A DNA stretch of 64,000 nt from Reichenbachiella agariperforans (GCF_900142205.1 NZ_FRAA01000010.1:62001-126000), one strand, 5' to 3'; shown: positions 26,461 to 36,138, counted from the first letter of the stretch. The notes: generated from the letters alone by a model not told the origin. A program made the numbers and translations.

Positions 26461-27213
26461 TCAAGGGTACCAATTGAGCAACATGACTCTCACATTCGTA
26501 CCAGACTCTTCTACTATTGTTTTAAAGCGCTTGATGTCACTCAAACCATTTTTGCCGCGGTAGTGGTAAGGAACAACCATCCTAGGCCGAAACGCAATGA
26601 CCGCATCTGCAGCTGCATCCACATCCATCGTATAGGGTAGGTTCATACAGACAAACGCCAAATCTATCTTTTTTAGCTCCCGCATTTCGTTGATATCTTC
26701 AGTATCTCCTGAGATATAAATCCGCTTCTTATCCATCGTCAGTATGTATCCGTTGCCTCGCCCCTTAGGGTGTCTTGAAGTCTCATCATCTGGTAGATTG
26801 TACATAGGAATAGCCTCTAAGTTCACACCTTGAACTTCCAGCGCATCACCATTAGCCATCACAGTCACTTCCTTAAAATCCCCTCCAAGTTTCTTCGCTA
26901 CGGCATCCGGTGCTATGATCGCTATATTCTCTGCGCCGATAGCGCGAAGTGTCTCTATGTTGAAGTGGTCTCCATGAATATCCGTGATCAAAATTAAGCT
27001 TGGCTTAGGTAGTCCCTCGAAAGCACCAGCCCCTCCATTAGGATCTGTAAAGATGACCTTGTCTCCATGCTGCAGCATCATCGTGGCATGTTGGATAGGC
27101 GTTATGGTGATCTTTCCATTAGCAGACAAAAGATCCAGTGTATTGTCCTGAGCGACTATGATAGTCGAAAAACTCATTAGGCACCAAAAGAAAATGACAG
27201 GTAGGTATTTCAT
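26461..27213 (-). CDS. Exported MBL-fold metallo-hydrolase
   Basis: 250 residues. It has a signal peptide (VIFFWCLMSFSTIIVAQ). The metallo-beta-lactamase fold follows: ITPIQHATMMLQHGDKVIFTDP, TDIHGDHFN (the HxHxDH motif reads DIHGDHF with one His fewer before it), ISGDTEDI and PYHYRGKNG. This pattern is that of the UPF0173/YtkL-like branch with the H-x-G-D-H core. Export is unusual for the branch but common in Bacteroidota. Substrate unknown. Confidence 0.85.
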   Translation of the reverse strand: MKYLPVIFFWCLMSFSTIIVAQDNTLDLLSANGKITITPIQHATMMLQHGDKVIFTDPNGGAGAFEGLPKPSLILITDIHGDHFNIETLRAIGAENIAIIAPDAVAKKLGGDFKEVTVMANGDALEVQGVNLEAIPMYNLPDDETSRHPKGRGNGYILTMDKKRIYISGDTEDINEMRELKKIDLAFVCMNLPYTMDVDAAADAVIAFRPRMVVPYHYRGKNGLSDIKRFKTIVEESGTNVRVMLLNWYP

Positions 27214-27250
27214 GTTTTTTTAGAAAGTTAATCAGATCGGAGCTTTCCTG

Positions 27251-28315
27251 CTAAAACAAACTCAACTGACTATCTCCTGCACGACGAAACAATGAGCTAT
27301 CTAACTCTGTACGCTCACGTATCAGTCCATACTTTTTCCTTGCTAGAACAAACATCTTGGCAATATGATCAGCATACTCCCCTTCCCCTCGCATTCGTGT
27401 TTTGAAACGGCTATCATTTAATTCTCCACCATGGAGATCTTTGATTTGATTAAGCACCTTTTCCTTACGATCAGGATAATGCTCCTCTAGCCACTCTTCG
27501 AAAAGTTGGCCAATCACGCCGTTGAGGCGAACGATGGTGTGGTTGAGACTCTGCGCACCATTTTCCGCTGCCTTTTCTGCGATCTTCATAATCTCGGCAC
27601 TATTGATGGCAGGAATCACTGGCGCCATCATTACTGAGACAGGCACACCGCATTCGGACAACCGCCGGACAGCATTGAACCGTAAACCAGAGGTAGACGT
27701 TCGTGGTTCGAGCTTCTCTCGCAGCTTTTCGTTGAGCGAGGTAATGGAGAGCACCACATGCACCAGATTCATCTCAGCCATCTCTTTTAGAATATCAAGA
27801 TCACGCAAAATCATGGCATTTTTGGTAATAATCCCGACAGGATTACGGTATTCCAAACAGACTTGTAGTATGCTTCGGGTAATTTCTAGTTTTCGTTCGA
27901 CTGGCTGATAGCAGTCCGTATTGCCAGACAACAGAATAGGATGTCCTGTCCAACCCTTACTATCAAACTTTTTTCTCAGGAGTGTCGCTGCATTATTTTT
28001 AACTAGGATTTTGCTCTCAAAATCACTCCCAGCACTATACCCCCAATACTCGTGAGAATTGCGCGCATAGCAATAGATGCAACCATGCTCACATCCTTGA
28101 TAAGGGTTCATCGAATAACCAAAAGGCAGGTCTGGACTCGATACTTTATTGACAATGGTTTTGGGCGACACCTTCTGGAAGGTGGTTTTCTTCTTGAGTG
28201 TCTCCCCACTCAAGTGCAGATGCTCATAGAACTCCACATCGCTTTCTACCTGCTGTGCAGTATATTGATTAGTAGGATTGCTTTGTGCGCCTCTTCCGTG
28301 ATTTTGATCTAGCAT
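27251..28315 (-). CDS. PA0069-family radical SAM protein
   Basis: 354 residues from ATG 28315 (MLDQNHGRGAQSNPTNQY). An earlier TTG at 28339 lies inside a palindrome and is less likely. The radical SAM cluster motif is YQGCEHGCIYCYARN (CxxxCxxC). Other landmarks: ILLSGNTDCYQPVERKLEITR, NPVGIITKNAMILRD, and EPRTSTSGLRFNAVRRLSECG. These resemble spore-photoproduct-lyase-like proteins, but the true substrate of this widespread family is unknown. It is downstream of rmuC on the same strand, with a 13-bp inverted repeat immediately before its ATG. Confidence 0.9.
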   Translation of the reverse strand: MLDQNHGRGAQSNPTNQYTAQQVESDVEFYEHLHLSGETLKKKTTFQKVSPKTIVNKVSSPDLPFGYSMNPYQGCEHGCIYCYARNSHEYWGYSAGSDFESKILVKNNAATLLRKKFDSKGWTGHPILLSGNTDCYQPVERKLEITRSILQVCLEYRNPVGIITKNAMILRDLDILKEMAEMNLVHVVLSITSLNEKLREKLEPRTSTSGLRFNAVRRLSECGVPVSVMMAPVIPAINSAEIMKIAEKAAENGAQSLNHTIVRLNGVIGQLFEEWLEEHYPDRKEKVLNQIKDLHGGELNDSRFKTRMRGEGEYADHIAKMFVLARKKYGLIRERTELDSSLFRRAGDSQLSLF

Positions 28316-28346
28316 AGCATTTTTGAATCTGGAATTCAAAAATGCT
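28316..28346. promoter_or_regulatory. Perfect 13-bp inverted repeat abutting the radical SAM start codon
   Basis: AGCATTTTTGAAT (28316-28328), loop CTGGA, ATTCAAAAATGCT (28334-28346). On the minus strand it lies 33 bp after the rmuC stop and directly before ATG 28315. It may be a terminator for rmuC, a translational hairpin, or an operator; no T-run follows. Confidence 0.55.
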
Positions 28347-28378
28347 AATTATTTTAGTTTAATCTAAATATTATAGTG

Positions 28379-29713
28379 TCAATCTTCAGATCTTTCAATT
28401 AATTTCTGATCCATCGTCTTGGCTGTCTTTGCTCCTAGCTTTTTCATTTTCTCTGCTCGGCTCACTAGGTTCCCTGTCCCTTCATAGAGTTTCTTAGCAG
28501 ATTCTTGGTAAACCTTTTGCGTCAGATCTATCTGACGACCGATTCCTTTGATATCCTCCACAAAAGCCACGAATTTATCATAGAGTGCACCACCCTGACG
28601 AGCGATCTCTATAGCGTTTCGGTTCTGGTACTCCTGCTTCCAGATACTAGCAATCGTCCGCAGCGTAGCAATCAACGTCGCTGGACTTACGATCACGATA
28701 TTCTTGGCATATGCATCGTTGAACAACTCCGGATCATGCTGCACTGCGATCGAAAATGCAGGTTCCACAGGGATGAACATCAGTACAAAATCCAAGCCCT
28801 CCACACCATAGAGGTTTTGATAGTTCTTCTCACTCAGGCCTTTGATATGAGCGCGTAGAGAGAGTAAATGCGCTTTGATGTACGACTCACGCTCTGCTTT
28901 GTCATCAGTGTTGGTAAATCGCTCATAGGCAATCAGCGACACCTTAGAGTCTACGATCACACTCTTGGCATCTGGTAAATTGACCACCACATCTGGCTGG
29001 TAACGGTTCCCTTCTTCGTCTTTTAGGGAGAGTTGAATAAAATACTCTCGCCCTTTTTCCAACCCTGACTTTTCGAGGATACTTTCGAGGATAAACTCGC
29101 CCCAATTACCTTGCGCTTTGGTATCTCCTTTGAGAGCTTTAACTAGGTTTTCGGCTTCTTTGGTGATCTTCTGGTTCAGCTCTTTGAATCCAGCGATCTG
29201 CTCTTTAAGTGCCGAATTGCGTTCGATACTTTCTTTGTTGGTCTGCTCAACCTTACGTTCGAACTCCACGATCTTGTCCCCTAGCGGCTTGAGCAATTCA
29301 CCCACCTGCAGTTTGTTCTGATCGGTAAATTTCTTGCTCTTTTCTTCAAAGATTTCATTGGCCAGGTTTTTAAACTCTGCGGAGAACTTCTCACGAATTT
29401 GGTTCAACTCGTCTTTTTGTGTCTTGAGGGTTTCTTGCAAGTTTTTATAATCTGCCCCCAGTCGAGCATACTGATTGTTGAGATGCATGGCCTTGTCTCG
29501 TTCGCTACGTAACTCAGTATTGATGGATATGATGTCTTTGCCCAAGGATACAGAACGCTCTTTCTCAGCGGTGAGCTGATATTCTAGTTCTTTTAACCTG
29601 AACTGATCCTTATTATTCTCTTCGGATTGAAACTTGGATTTGGCAAAAAGCCAAGTAATCACACTGCCCAAAAACAAGCCCGTCAATAGATAAATAAAAT
29701 GATACGTTTCCAT
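28379..29713 (-). CDS. rmuC: DNA recombination protein RmuC
   Basis: 444 residues. An N-terminal membrane anchor (YLLTGLFLGSVITWLFA) is followed by a long coiled coil (residues ~30-190). The RmuC nuclease-like domain includes GDTKAQGNWGEFILESILEKSGL, YQPDVVVNLPDAKSVIVDSKVSL, and FVLMFIPVEPAFSIAV, ATLRTIASIWKQEYQNRNA. RmuC limits inversions at short repeats. The position of PDVVV...DSKV matches a PD-(D/E)xK core. Standard length. It is upstream of the PA0069 radical SAM gene. Confidence 0.95.
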   Translation of the reverse strand: METYHFIYLLTGLFLGSVITWLFAKSKFQSEENNKDQFRLKELEYQLTAEKERSVSLGKDIISINTELRSERDKAMHLNNQYARLGADYKNLQETLKTQKDELNQIREKFSAEFKNLANEIFEEKSKKFTDQNKLQVGELLKPLGDKIVEFERKVEQTNKESIERNSALKEQIAGFKELNQKITKEAENLVKALKGDTKAQGNWGEFILESILEKSGLEKGREYFIQLSLKDEEGNRYQPDVVVNLPDAKSVIVDSKVSLIAYERFTNTDDKAERESYIKAHLLSLRAHIKGLSEKNYQNLYGVEGLDFVLMFIPVEPAFSIAVQHDPELFNDAYAKNIVIVSPATLIATLRTIASIWKQEYQNRNAIEIARQGGALYDKFVAFVEDIKGIGRQIDLTQKVYQESAKKLYEGTGNLVSRAEKMKKLGAKTAKTMDQKLIERSED

Positions 29714-29796
29714 GAAACAAATCTAGATCAAGCCATGCACTTTGGTCAAGAGCCCCCAGAGTTTCTTTTGAACCAAATCAACCTACTAAGCCAAAA

Positions 29797-30129
29797 TCAG
29801 GCATCATAGTTATCATTCTCGGATAGGTAGTCAACATCTGAATACTTGTCCTCATAGTCATCTCTAATGTCCTCTTTGAGATAGCCATCTTCATCATAGT
29901 CACTGTCATCGGCTATGATCTGCTCAGCCTCATGGGCAGACATACGGATGAGGTAGATTTTAGTATCTGTCTCAAAACGGATCGCACTGGTGCGTGCGCC
30001 GTCCTTGTTGGTATATTGAAACAAAAACTGGCTGTACCCCTCTGGATATACAAGTTTCATCTGCTCCTTTATCTCCTCACTTAACTTGCTGTAATCTTGC
30101 GATACTCTTACTTTTTCGTTGTTTTCCAT
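29797..30129 (-). CDS. Conserved acidic hypothetical protein
   Basis: 110 residues, soluble, no signal peptide. The first 75 residues look folded (SKLSEEIKEQMKLVYPEGYSQFLFQYTNKDG, then SAIRFETDTKIYLIRMSAHEAEQII). The last 35 are strongly acidic (DDSDYDEDGYLKEDIRDDYEDKYSD). I do not recognise a family with certainty; similar short acidic proteins occur across Cytophagales. About 200 bp of AT-rich DNA precedes it with no other gene; its short spacing to rmuC (83 bp) leaves co-transcription possible. Confidence 0.65.
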   Translation of the reverse strand: MENNEKVRVSQDYSKLSEEIKEQMKLVYPEGYSQFLFQYTNKDGARTSAIRFETDTKIYLIRMSAHEAEQIIADDSDYDEDGYLKEDIRDDYEDKYSDVDYLSENDNYDA

Positions 30130-30331
30130 GGTACCTTCTTTCTATTCCAAGCCCAAATTGAAGTCTGTTTTTCTATTCGAATAAAGATCGAAAAAATCAC
30201 TTTTTTACCAAGTAATATGAAAAATAATTTCACGCAGAAAAAGAAAAAATATTGAAAGCTACCAGCTAAAATATAGACCGAACTGGAATATGATTTTATC
30301 ATACCAAATCAAGACCAAAACCTAGACAGTG

Positions 30332-31285
30332 CTAGTTATTATAAATCTTCTGTAATCCCGCAAAGAGTTCCATGAACCAAGCCAACGCAACATGCAATAC
30401 GACTCCTCCCCAAATATGGCGTGAATAATAAGCCAATATTCCAATCAAATAGCCTCCGAATGCCGAGCTGACACACTCAGATATAGGCTTACCAAAATGC
30501 AAGAACACATACGGCCCTACCATCGCTAATACTGCATAACCTCCCAAAACACGTGCAAAACCAATAACCAAAAAACCACGAAAGAAAAACTCAACGCCCA
30601 AAAAGCTCAATCCATAAACACTCTCATAGATCAGAACTGCTACCCACTCAGCCAGTCCATGGTGTGAGGCAAAATGATCACCTCCTGTCCTAGCATAGCG
30701 TGGGTAATAATTCGTCAGATCCCCCATGAAAGAAGCTACCGCAATCCCGACAAAGACGACCAGAATCAGCACCGCATAGGGTCGAAAATCAAAGGGCTTA
30801 AAATTCAACCCATACCAACTCCTTTGATCATCCCGGTGACGCTCATACAAATAGTAGAATAGCAGTATTGGCAGGACCGTCAATACAATGGGACGCAGCT
30901 TGACCAGTACTCGTCGGATATATTTGGCATCCACATACTGTAAATCCTCGGTCAAATAATCCTGAAGTGTAAAAGAACGCTGACACGAAATCACCAAAAA
31001 ACCAAAGACAAAAAGCAACCAAAATTCTCCAGAGTACAACCAACTGCGCTGCAACCCAAAAAAGTAGAGCATCGCACACGTCACCAAAAATGGAAAGCCC
31101 ATCAGCGCAAAGTACATCGGCCAGCGCCAAAACGAACCATAATAGCTATCCACAATCCCGTTCTCAAAATTGTAACTATAGTTGACCACAATACAAACCG
31201 CTAAAAAAACCGCTATACTCAGATAGACTTTGAGATGAAAATACGCTGCGAGATAACTACGGATATAAAACTGGAGCTGCTTCAT
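30332..31285 (-). CDS. CPBP-family intramembrane protease-like protein
   Basis: 317 residues with about eight membrane segments. The C-terminal third carries the CPBP (Abi/Rce1) motifs: Glu232 and Arg236 in VEFFFRGFLVIG, His263 in YVFLHFGKP, and His298 in GVVLHVALAW. The usual E-E-x-x-x-R has only one Glu here (VEFFFR), a variant worth noting. Such proteases process membrane or secreted peptides; the substrate is unknown. The gene begins just after a terminator-like hairpin and is followed by a 200-bp spacer. Confidence 0.82.
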   Translation of the reverse strand: MKQLQFYIRSYLAAYFHLKVYLSIAVFLAVCIVVNYSYNFENGIVDSYYGSFWRWPMYFALMGFPFLVTCAMLYFFGLQRSWLYSGEFWLLFVFGFLVISCQRSFTLQDYLTEDLQYVDAKYIRRVLVKLRPIVLTVLPILLFYYLYERHRDDQRSWYGLNFKPFDFRPYAVLILVVFVGIAVASFMGDLTNYYPRYARTGGDHFASHHGLAEWVAVLIYESVYGLSFLGVEFFFRGFLVIGFARVLGGYAVLAMVGPYVFLHFGKPISECVSSAFGGYLIGILAYYSRHIWGGVVLHVALAWFMELFAGLQKIYNN

Positions 31286-31299
31286 AAATACAGGGGCAT

Positions 31300-31326
31300 A
31301 AAAAAATCAGCCTCTGTGGGCTGATT
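31300..31326 (-). terminator. Intrinsic terminator for the upstream minus-strand gene
   Basis: AATCAGCC (31305-31312) pairs with GGCTGATT (31319-31326); on the minus strand the stem is followed by a run of T. It lies after the stop of the secreted hypothetical (31349) and 15 bp before the CPBP start. Confidence 0.7.
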
Positions 31327-31348
31327 CGATTACATAGGAATGAACCTT

Positions 31349-31837
31349 TTATTCGCTCTTCGAGAAACTAGAAAAAAGCTCAATCGCATCTTCGATCACA
31401 TCTGCTTTATCTTCCTCAAATGCCACAAATGCATAAAAATTATTGTCAGAATTGGGATCGATGAGACCCAATACGATATACATCAATCCATCCTTTTCGC
31501 CTGTAATGAAACCACCACTCATTTCTTCAAACTCAATCAACTCCAACTCATCAATCTCACTGAGGTTCAAATCCGTCTCTGCCATCTTCACTACGAACCC
31601 CGCTAGGTCGTTAGCCTCCAACTGCTCGTCCTGATACGGATACAGCGCAAAGCGAATCCCCTCACCAGTGGCCTCCAAAGCATCCGAAGTATTGGTCGTC
31701 ACTTCAAAATCCGAAGGCAACTCAAAATCCAAATTATAATAGGGCCAACTATACTGAACCCATCCTTCTTGGGCTGTAGCAGTCTGGTAAAACGCTGATA
31801 AAATGAGAGTCAATGACAGCAGTGCAAACCGTTTCAT
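31349..31837 (-). CDS. Secreted hypothetical protein
   Basis: 162 residues with a signal peptide (MKRFALLSLTLILSAFYQTATAQ). The mature protein starts with an aromatic-rich strand (GWVQYSWPYYNLDFELPSDFEV). Then come alternating strands and a helix (IELFSSF), a compact alpha/beta fold of about 140 residues. It resembles short periplasmic 'DUF1795-like' lipid-barrel proteins in layout, but I cannot name a family. It is divergent from the hybrid kinase gene. Confidence 0.65.
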   Translation of the reverse strand: MKRFALLSLTLILSAFYQTATAQEGWVQYSWPYYNLDFELPSDFEVTTNTSDALEATGEGIRFALYPYQDEQLEANDLAGFVVKMAETDLNLSEIDELELIEFEEMSGGFITGEKDGLMYIVLGLIDPNSDNNFYAFVAFEEDKADVIEDAIELFSSFSKSE

Positions 31838-31945
31838 ACGATGTAGTTTTGTTTTTCAGCTAATATATGTACAATCCGACCTAGGCGCAATTTTCAATAT
31901 GATTTAAAATACCTATCTTATCTTCCTAATAATCCGACATTCCCT

Positions 31946-34432
31946 GTGAGTAGACTTTTAATTAAATGGTTGCTAATTGTGCTCCTGCTACTGGGCTGCT
32001 ATGCTGCTCCAGCACAGCGCCCTGCTGAATTAGGCCAAATTTTAGACGGTAATCAGTCAATACACACCTACCTAACAGTCTACTCGGACAGCAGCAAAGC
32101 TCTCGGTATAGATGACATACTACAGCCTCTCTATCAACAGCAGTTTTCCGTACCGACTCACCTAGCTTATGAGCAAGCCCACTGGGGCAAGATCAGTATC
32201 AGAAATGAACACAAAAAGGTAAAATTCTACTTTCTCTATGTAGGGCAGAATGATTACATAGACGCCTACTATGTCCGCAATGGAGAAGTTGTAAATCACG
32301 TCAAAAGTGGATACCTCTATGCTGGCAATGAGAAATATCTAGAAAAAGGCTCCTATTACATCCCCATAGAGATCGGACCTGAAACCACCCAAGACCTCTA
32401 CATCAGAATCGAGGAGTCGCTACACCACGACCCTGATTTTGATCTACAGCTATACTCCAGTGATGGGTGGACCAAAAAAATCATCAACAAACAAGTCTCC
32501 GACCTCATCTTTCAGGCCATCTTTTGGGTCATGTTACTCTACAACTTGTTTTTGTACTTCAATACACGCATTAGATCCTACCTAGACTACTCCCTTTATT
32601 TGTTTACTGTCTCTACTTCCTACCTTTTTTTATCAGGACTGCTTAGAGAGATCGTACTACAAAACACCCCTGAGATGACGCCATATTTCATGCCCATCAT
32701 CAGTCTGACACTTTTTATGTATTGGCGATTTGTACTTCATTTTCTGGATTTCAAACACAAATTCCCCAACTTCCTAAAGTACCTACAGCCATTCATGAAT
32801 CTCAACGGTGTACTGGCAATCCTGCTACTGATTTATCTTGCTGTCACCATGGAGCTCAAACTCCCAGTACTGATCATGCGCTATCAGATCATACTGAATG
32901 TCATAACAATTTTCGCACTCATCTATCTACTACGAGGTTCCAAGTTCCCTCTCAATAAATACTTTATTGTCGGAACTTTTCTACTTATGACTTTTTCTTT
33001 AGTAGAAGCCATCACATGGGATCCCAATATCTCCACAGCTATCCTCGTCAAATATGGCATACTCTTCGAGATGATCGTGTTTTCTGTGGGACTATCCCAA
33101 AAGAAAAAAATCATAGACGAAGAACGAGCCATCAAACTAAAACAAGAGATACAGCAGTTCAAAAACAACGAAACCCTCGCTCAGTGGCAAAAGGAAGAAT
33201 TAGAAAAAATCATAGATAGCCGTACCGAAAAACTCAACCAAAAAAACGAAGTACTCAAAGAAGCATTTCGCAGAGCAGAAGAGGCCGCCAATGCCAAATC
33301 TGAATTTCTCTCCATCATGAGTCATGAGATTCGCACGCCGATGAATGCCGTAATCGGCACGATTCACCTGCTGCTCTCCGAAAACCCAAAAAAATCACAA
33401 ATGGACAACCTGAAAACGCTCAAGTTCTCCGCCGAAAACCTCCTTATTTTGATCAACGACATATTAGACTATAGCAAAGTTGAAGCTGGAAAAATCAAAT
33501 TGGAAAGCATACCTTTTGACATCCGTGAACTCACCAAAGGAATAGGCAATGCCCATGAGATCAAAGCTGCGGACAATGGCATCACCTTTAGTATCCTCAT
33601 CGATCACAAAATCCCATCGTCTCTCCAAGGCGATCCCGCTCGCATCTCCCAAATCCTCAACAACCTGATCGGCAATGCCATCAAATTCACTCCAAAAGGA
33701 GAAGTAAGACTCCTAATCAATCTAAAAGAAAGGAAGAGAAACAAAGTCAAACTACAATTTGCCGTAGAAGATACAGGCATCGGAATATCCAAAGACAAGC
33801 TAGAGATTATCTTCGAACGATTCACGCAGGCACATGCCGACACAGCTCGTAAATTTGGAGGAACAGGACTAGGCCTAGCGATCACCAAACGTCTACTCGC
33901 CCTATTCGAGAGTCAAATCTATGTCGAAAGCGAGCAGGGACAAGGAACCAAATTCTTCTTCACGCTAGAGCTAGCAGAAGCGACCAGCCCTACAACCATC
34001 GTCGACATAGATCCAAAAGACCTCACGCCTTACGTCAAAGACAAACGAGTCCTCATCGTCGACGACAATGAAATCAACCTGCTCATGGCAGAAAAATTCG
34101 TCACCAAATGGGGTATGCTATGCACTTCCGTCAGATCTGGTCAGGCAGCTATCGCTGCGTTATTCGACCAAGACTTTGATCTAATCCTACTTGATCTACA
34201 GATGCCCGAGATGGATGGCTATGAAACTGCTCGCACCATCCGTGCACTAGAGAATGAAGCGCTCAGCAGCATCCCTATCATCGCTATATCTGCAGACACG
34301 ATAGACAATGTCCAACAAAGCGTTTTCCAGTCTGGAATAAATGACTTTATATCCAAGCCCTTTAACCCTCCAGACCTACTCTCACGCATCCATCAACACA
34401 CCTCAGAGATAAAAAAAACTAACAAGGCCTAA
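31946..34432 (+). CDS. 7TMR-DISM hybrid sensor histidine kinase/response regulator
   Basis: 828 residues from GTG 31946. Signal peptide residues 1-24. A periplasmic 7TMR-DISMED2-type beta domain (about 25-170) is followed by a seven-helix 7TMR-DISM membrane region (about 180-385) and a coiled coil (395-440). HisKA has phospho-acceptor His460 in SIMSHEIRTPMNAVIG. The ATPase domain has NLIGNAIKFTPKG and DTGIGISKDKL, and GGTGLGLAITKRL. A C-terminal receiver has Asp750 in LILLDLQMPEMDGYE. It senses an external ligand, possibly a carbohydrate-like molecule, through DISMED2. No output regulator is adjacent. Confidence 0.93.
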   Translation: MSRLLIKWLLIVLLLLGCYAAPAQRPAELGQILDGNQSIHTYLTVYSDSSKALGIDDILQPLYQQQFSVPTHLAYEQAHWGKISIRNEHKKVKFYFLYVGQNDYIDAYYVRNGEVVNHVKSGYLYAGNEKYLEKGSYYIPIEIGPETTQDLYIRIEESLHHDPDFDLQLYSSDGWTKKIINKQVSDLIFQAIFWVMLLYNLFLYFNTRIRSYLDYSLYLFTVSTSYLFLSGLLREIVLQNTPEMTPYFMPIISLTLFMYWRFVLHFLDFKHKFPNFLKYLQPFMNLNGVLAILLLIYLAVTMELKLPVLIMRYQIILNVITIFALIYLLRGSKFPLNKYFIVGTFLLMTFSLVEAITWDPNISTAILVKYGILFEMIVFSVGLSQKKKIIDEERAIKLKQEIQQFKNNETLAQWQKEELEKIIDSRTEKLNQKNEVLKEAFRRAEEAANAKSEFLSIMSHEIRTPMNAVIGTIHLLLSENPKKSQMDNLKTLKFSAENLLILINDILDYSKVEAGKIKLESIPFDIRELTKGIGNAHEIKAADNGITFSILIDHKIPSSLQGDPARISQILNNLIGNAIKFTPKGEVRLLINLKERKRNKVKLQFAVEDTGIGISKDKLEIIFERFTQAHADTARKFGGTGLGLAITKRLLALFESQIYVESEQGQGTKFFFTLELAEATSPTTIVDIDPKDLTPYVKDKRVLIVDDNEINLLMAEKFVTKWGMLCTSVRSGQAAIAALFDQDFDLILLDLQMPEMDGYETARTIRALENEALSSIPIIAISADTIDNVQQSVFQSGINDFISKPFNPPDLLSRIHQHTSEIKKTNKA

Positions 34433-34508
34433 TTGCACCTATATTCTTCAAATGCCTTTGAAGCTATTTCGAATTAGTTAATTTTATCCATCGACTAAAG
34501 TAGCAACC

Positions 34509-35393
34509 GTGAAGCACAGTATTGAGAACGAAAAATTCAGAGTGGAGGTAAAAGAAGCAGGTGCAGAACTCTGTAGTATCAAGTCGCTGACCAGCGACAA
34601 AGAATATATATGGCAAGCAGATCCAGAGATATGGGGCAGTTCGGCTCCCGTACTATTCCCCAATATCGGCGCGCTCAAAGAGGGCTGTTACAAGTTCGAA
34701 GGAGAGACCTATCAGCTCCCAAAACATGGCATCATCCGTAACAATCCAAAGGTAAAACTCGCCAACCATACGCCTAGCAGAATGTCTTTTATGCTGACTC
34801 ATGACGAAGACACTCTGAAACAATATCCATTTGAATTTGAATTCAAAATCAACTTTCTTCTGATGGATAATAAACTACAGGTGTTTCACGAAATCACGAA
34901 CATAGGCAGGAACCCGATGTACTTTTCCCTAGGAGGACATCCAGCTTTCAACTGTATTTGGGAAGAAGAGGAGACGCTGGCAGACTACTATATAGAGTTC
35001 GAAAAGAAAGAAACTGCTGGTATATCGGTTCTCTCCGATCGAGGGTTGTTATTGAAAGAAGAGATTCCATTTTTGGTCAATACCAACAAGATTCCATTGA
35101 CCAAAAACCTATTTGATAACGACGCTCTTATTTTCACTGATTTGCACTCCTCAGAGGTTAGTCTCAAGTCTAAAAAGAACAAGACGCAGATCAAGATGAA
35201 CTATCAAGATTTTCCATTTTTAGGAATCTGGTCTAAGCCCAACGCTCCCTATGTGTGCCTAGAGCCATGGAACGGACTGGCAGATTATGAAGACTCTAAT
35301 CAGGAGTGGCTAGCCAAAATTGGAAATCACAAGCTTATGCCTGGCAATACCTACTATGCGTCATATCAAATTCAAGTTATAGAGCCTAAATAA
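34509..35393 (+). CDS. Aldose 1-epimerase family protein
   Basis: 294 residues from GTG 34509. The galactose-mutarotase-like beta-sandwich is complete: VEVKEAGAELCSIKSL, WQADPEIWGSSAPVLFPNIGAL, YQLPKHGIIRN (catalytic His context), YFSLGGHPAFNC, and a late LEPWNGLADYE with the catalytic Glu. It resembles the LacX/YeaD group that acts on aldoses or sugar phosphates rather than classic GalM. It follows the hybrid kinase by about 75 bp and precedes a 73-residue membrane protein by 7 bp. Confidence 0.88.
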   Translation: MKHSIENEKFRVEVKEAGAELCSIKSLTSDKEYIWQADPEIWGSSAPVLFPNIGALKEGCYKFEGETYQLPKHGIIRNNPKVKLANHTPSRMSFMLTHDEDTLKQYPFEFEFKINFLLMDNKLQVFHEITNIGRNPMYFSLGGHPAFNCIWEEEETLADYYIEFEKKETAGISVLSDRGLLLKEEIPFLVNTNKIPLTKNLFDNDALIFTDLHSSEVSLKSKKNKTQIKMNYQDFPFLGIWSKPNAPYVCLEPWNGLADYEDSNQEWLAKIGNHKLMPGNTYYASYQIQVIEPK

Positions 35394-35400
35394 CATCATC

Positions 35401-35622
35401 ATGGGTAAGAATATTCTATTAGCTACACTACTGCTTGTATCTGTGTTTTTTGGTTTTATCTCCAACAGCCGATCCAAAGAAGCCAAACGCCAAGCCGAAA
35501 CCGCACAAGCCAATCTGGAACTGGCCGAAGCAATGACAAAAAAAGCTCTCGAAGAGGCTAGAACTGCAACTGAAAAGGCGGAGAAAACACTCCTTCTTCT
35601 CAAGGAGTGCCAAAACAAATAG
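35401..35622 (+). CDS. Small membrane-anchored coiled-coil protein
   Basis: 73 residues: an N-terminal membrane segment (ILLATLLLVSVFFGFISNS), then a single charged helix (RSKEAKRQAETAQANLELAEAMT...) ending in ECQNK. It looks like a short anchored coiled coil with no catalytic signature. It is 7 bp downstream of the epimerase gene, probably co-transcribed, and convergent with the phosphoesterase gene 9 bp away. Confidence 0.6.
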   Translation: MGKNILLATLLLVSVFFGFISNSRSKEAKRQAETAQANLELAEAMTKKALEEARTATEKAEKTLLLLKECQNK

Positions 35623-35631
35623 TCCAAAAAA

Positions 35632-36138
35632 TCAAGCCAATTGAGCTCTACTACCCAATTTCACAACTTCCAAATTACTGATTTTTCCCTGACTGAGTGT
35701 GAACCGCAGGAGGGTTCGTTCCTTGTGAAAGCCATGTCTACCCGCCGCTCCAGGGTTCATAAATAGCACGCCTTTGTGTTTCGGATCGTGCATGACCGTG
35801 AGTATGTGTGAGTGACCACAAATAAACAGATCTGGCTTCCATTTCTCAATCAATGGTCGCACACGGGGATTATAGCGAGGTGCTTTGCCTCCGATGTGCG
35901 TCATCCAGACCTTCACGCCCTCGCATTCGAATTTTTGATCCTCAGGAAACAACTGACGAACATCCTGGCCATCGATATTGCCATATACGCCAAGTATCGG
36001 CTTGAAAGCCCCGAGCTCCTCTATCAACGAAGCAGTGCCTACATCTCCTGCATGCCAGATCTGATCCACTTCTTTGAAGTAATCAAAGACTTTGGGATCC
36101 AAAAAACCATGTGTATCAGATATCAGGCCTATGCGCAT
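35632..36138 (-). CDS. YfcE/MJ0936-type metallophosphoesterase
   Basis: 168 residues from ATG 36138 (MRIGLISDTHG), where the family normally begins. The two-metal phosphoesterase motifs are all present: LISDTHGF, WHAGDVG, GVYGNIDG, FICGHSHI, and LFMNPGAAGR. YfcE-type enzymes hydrolyse phosphodiesters in vitro and the natural substrate is unknown. It lies 22 bp downstream of the SLC12-like permease gene, probably in one transcript. Confidence 0.93.
   Translation of the reverse strand: MRIGLISDTHGFLDPKVFDYFKEVDQIWHAGDVGTASLIEELGAFKPILGVYGNIDGQDVRQLFPEDQKFECEGVKVWMTHIGGKAPRYNPRVRPLIEKWKPDLFICGHSHILTVMHDPKHKGVLFMNPGAAGRHGFHKERTLLRFTLSQGKISNLEVVKLGSRAQLA

Noticed and set aside
31946-34432. Hybrid kinase as partner of the downstream epimerase
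   Set aside because: The 76-bp gap and lack of a shared pathway make co-function a guess; only the DISMED2 domain hints at sugar sensing.
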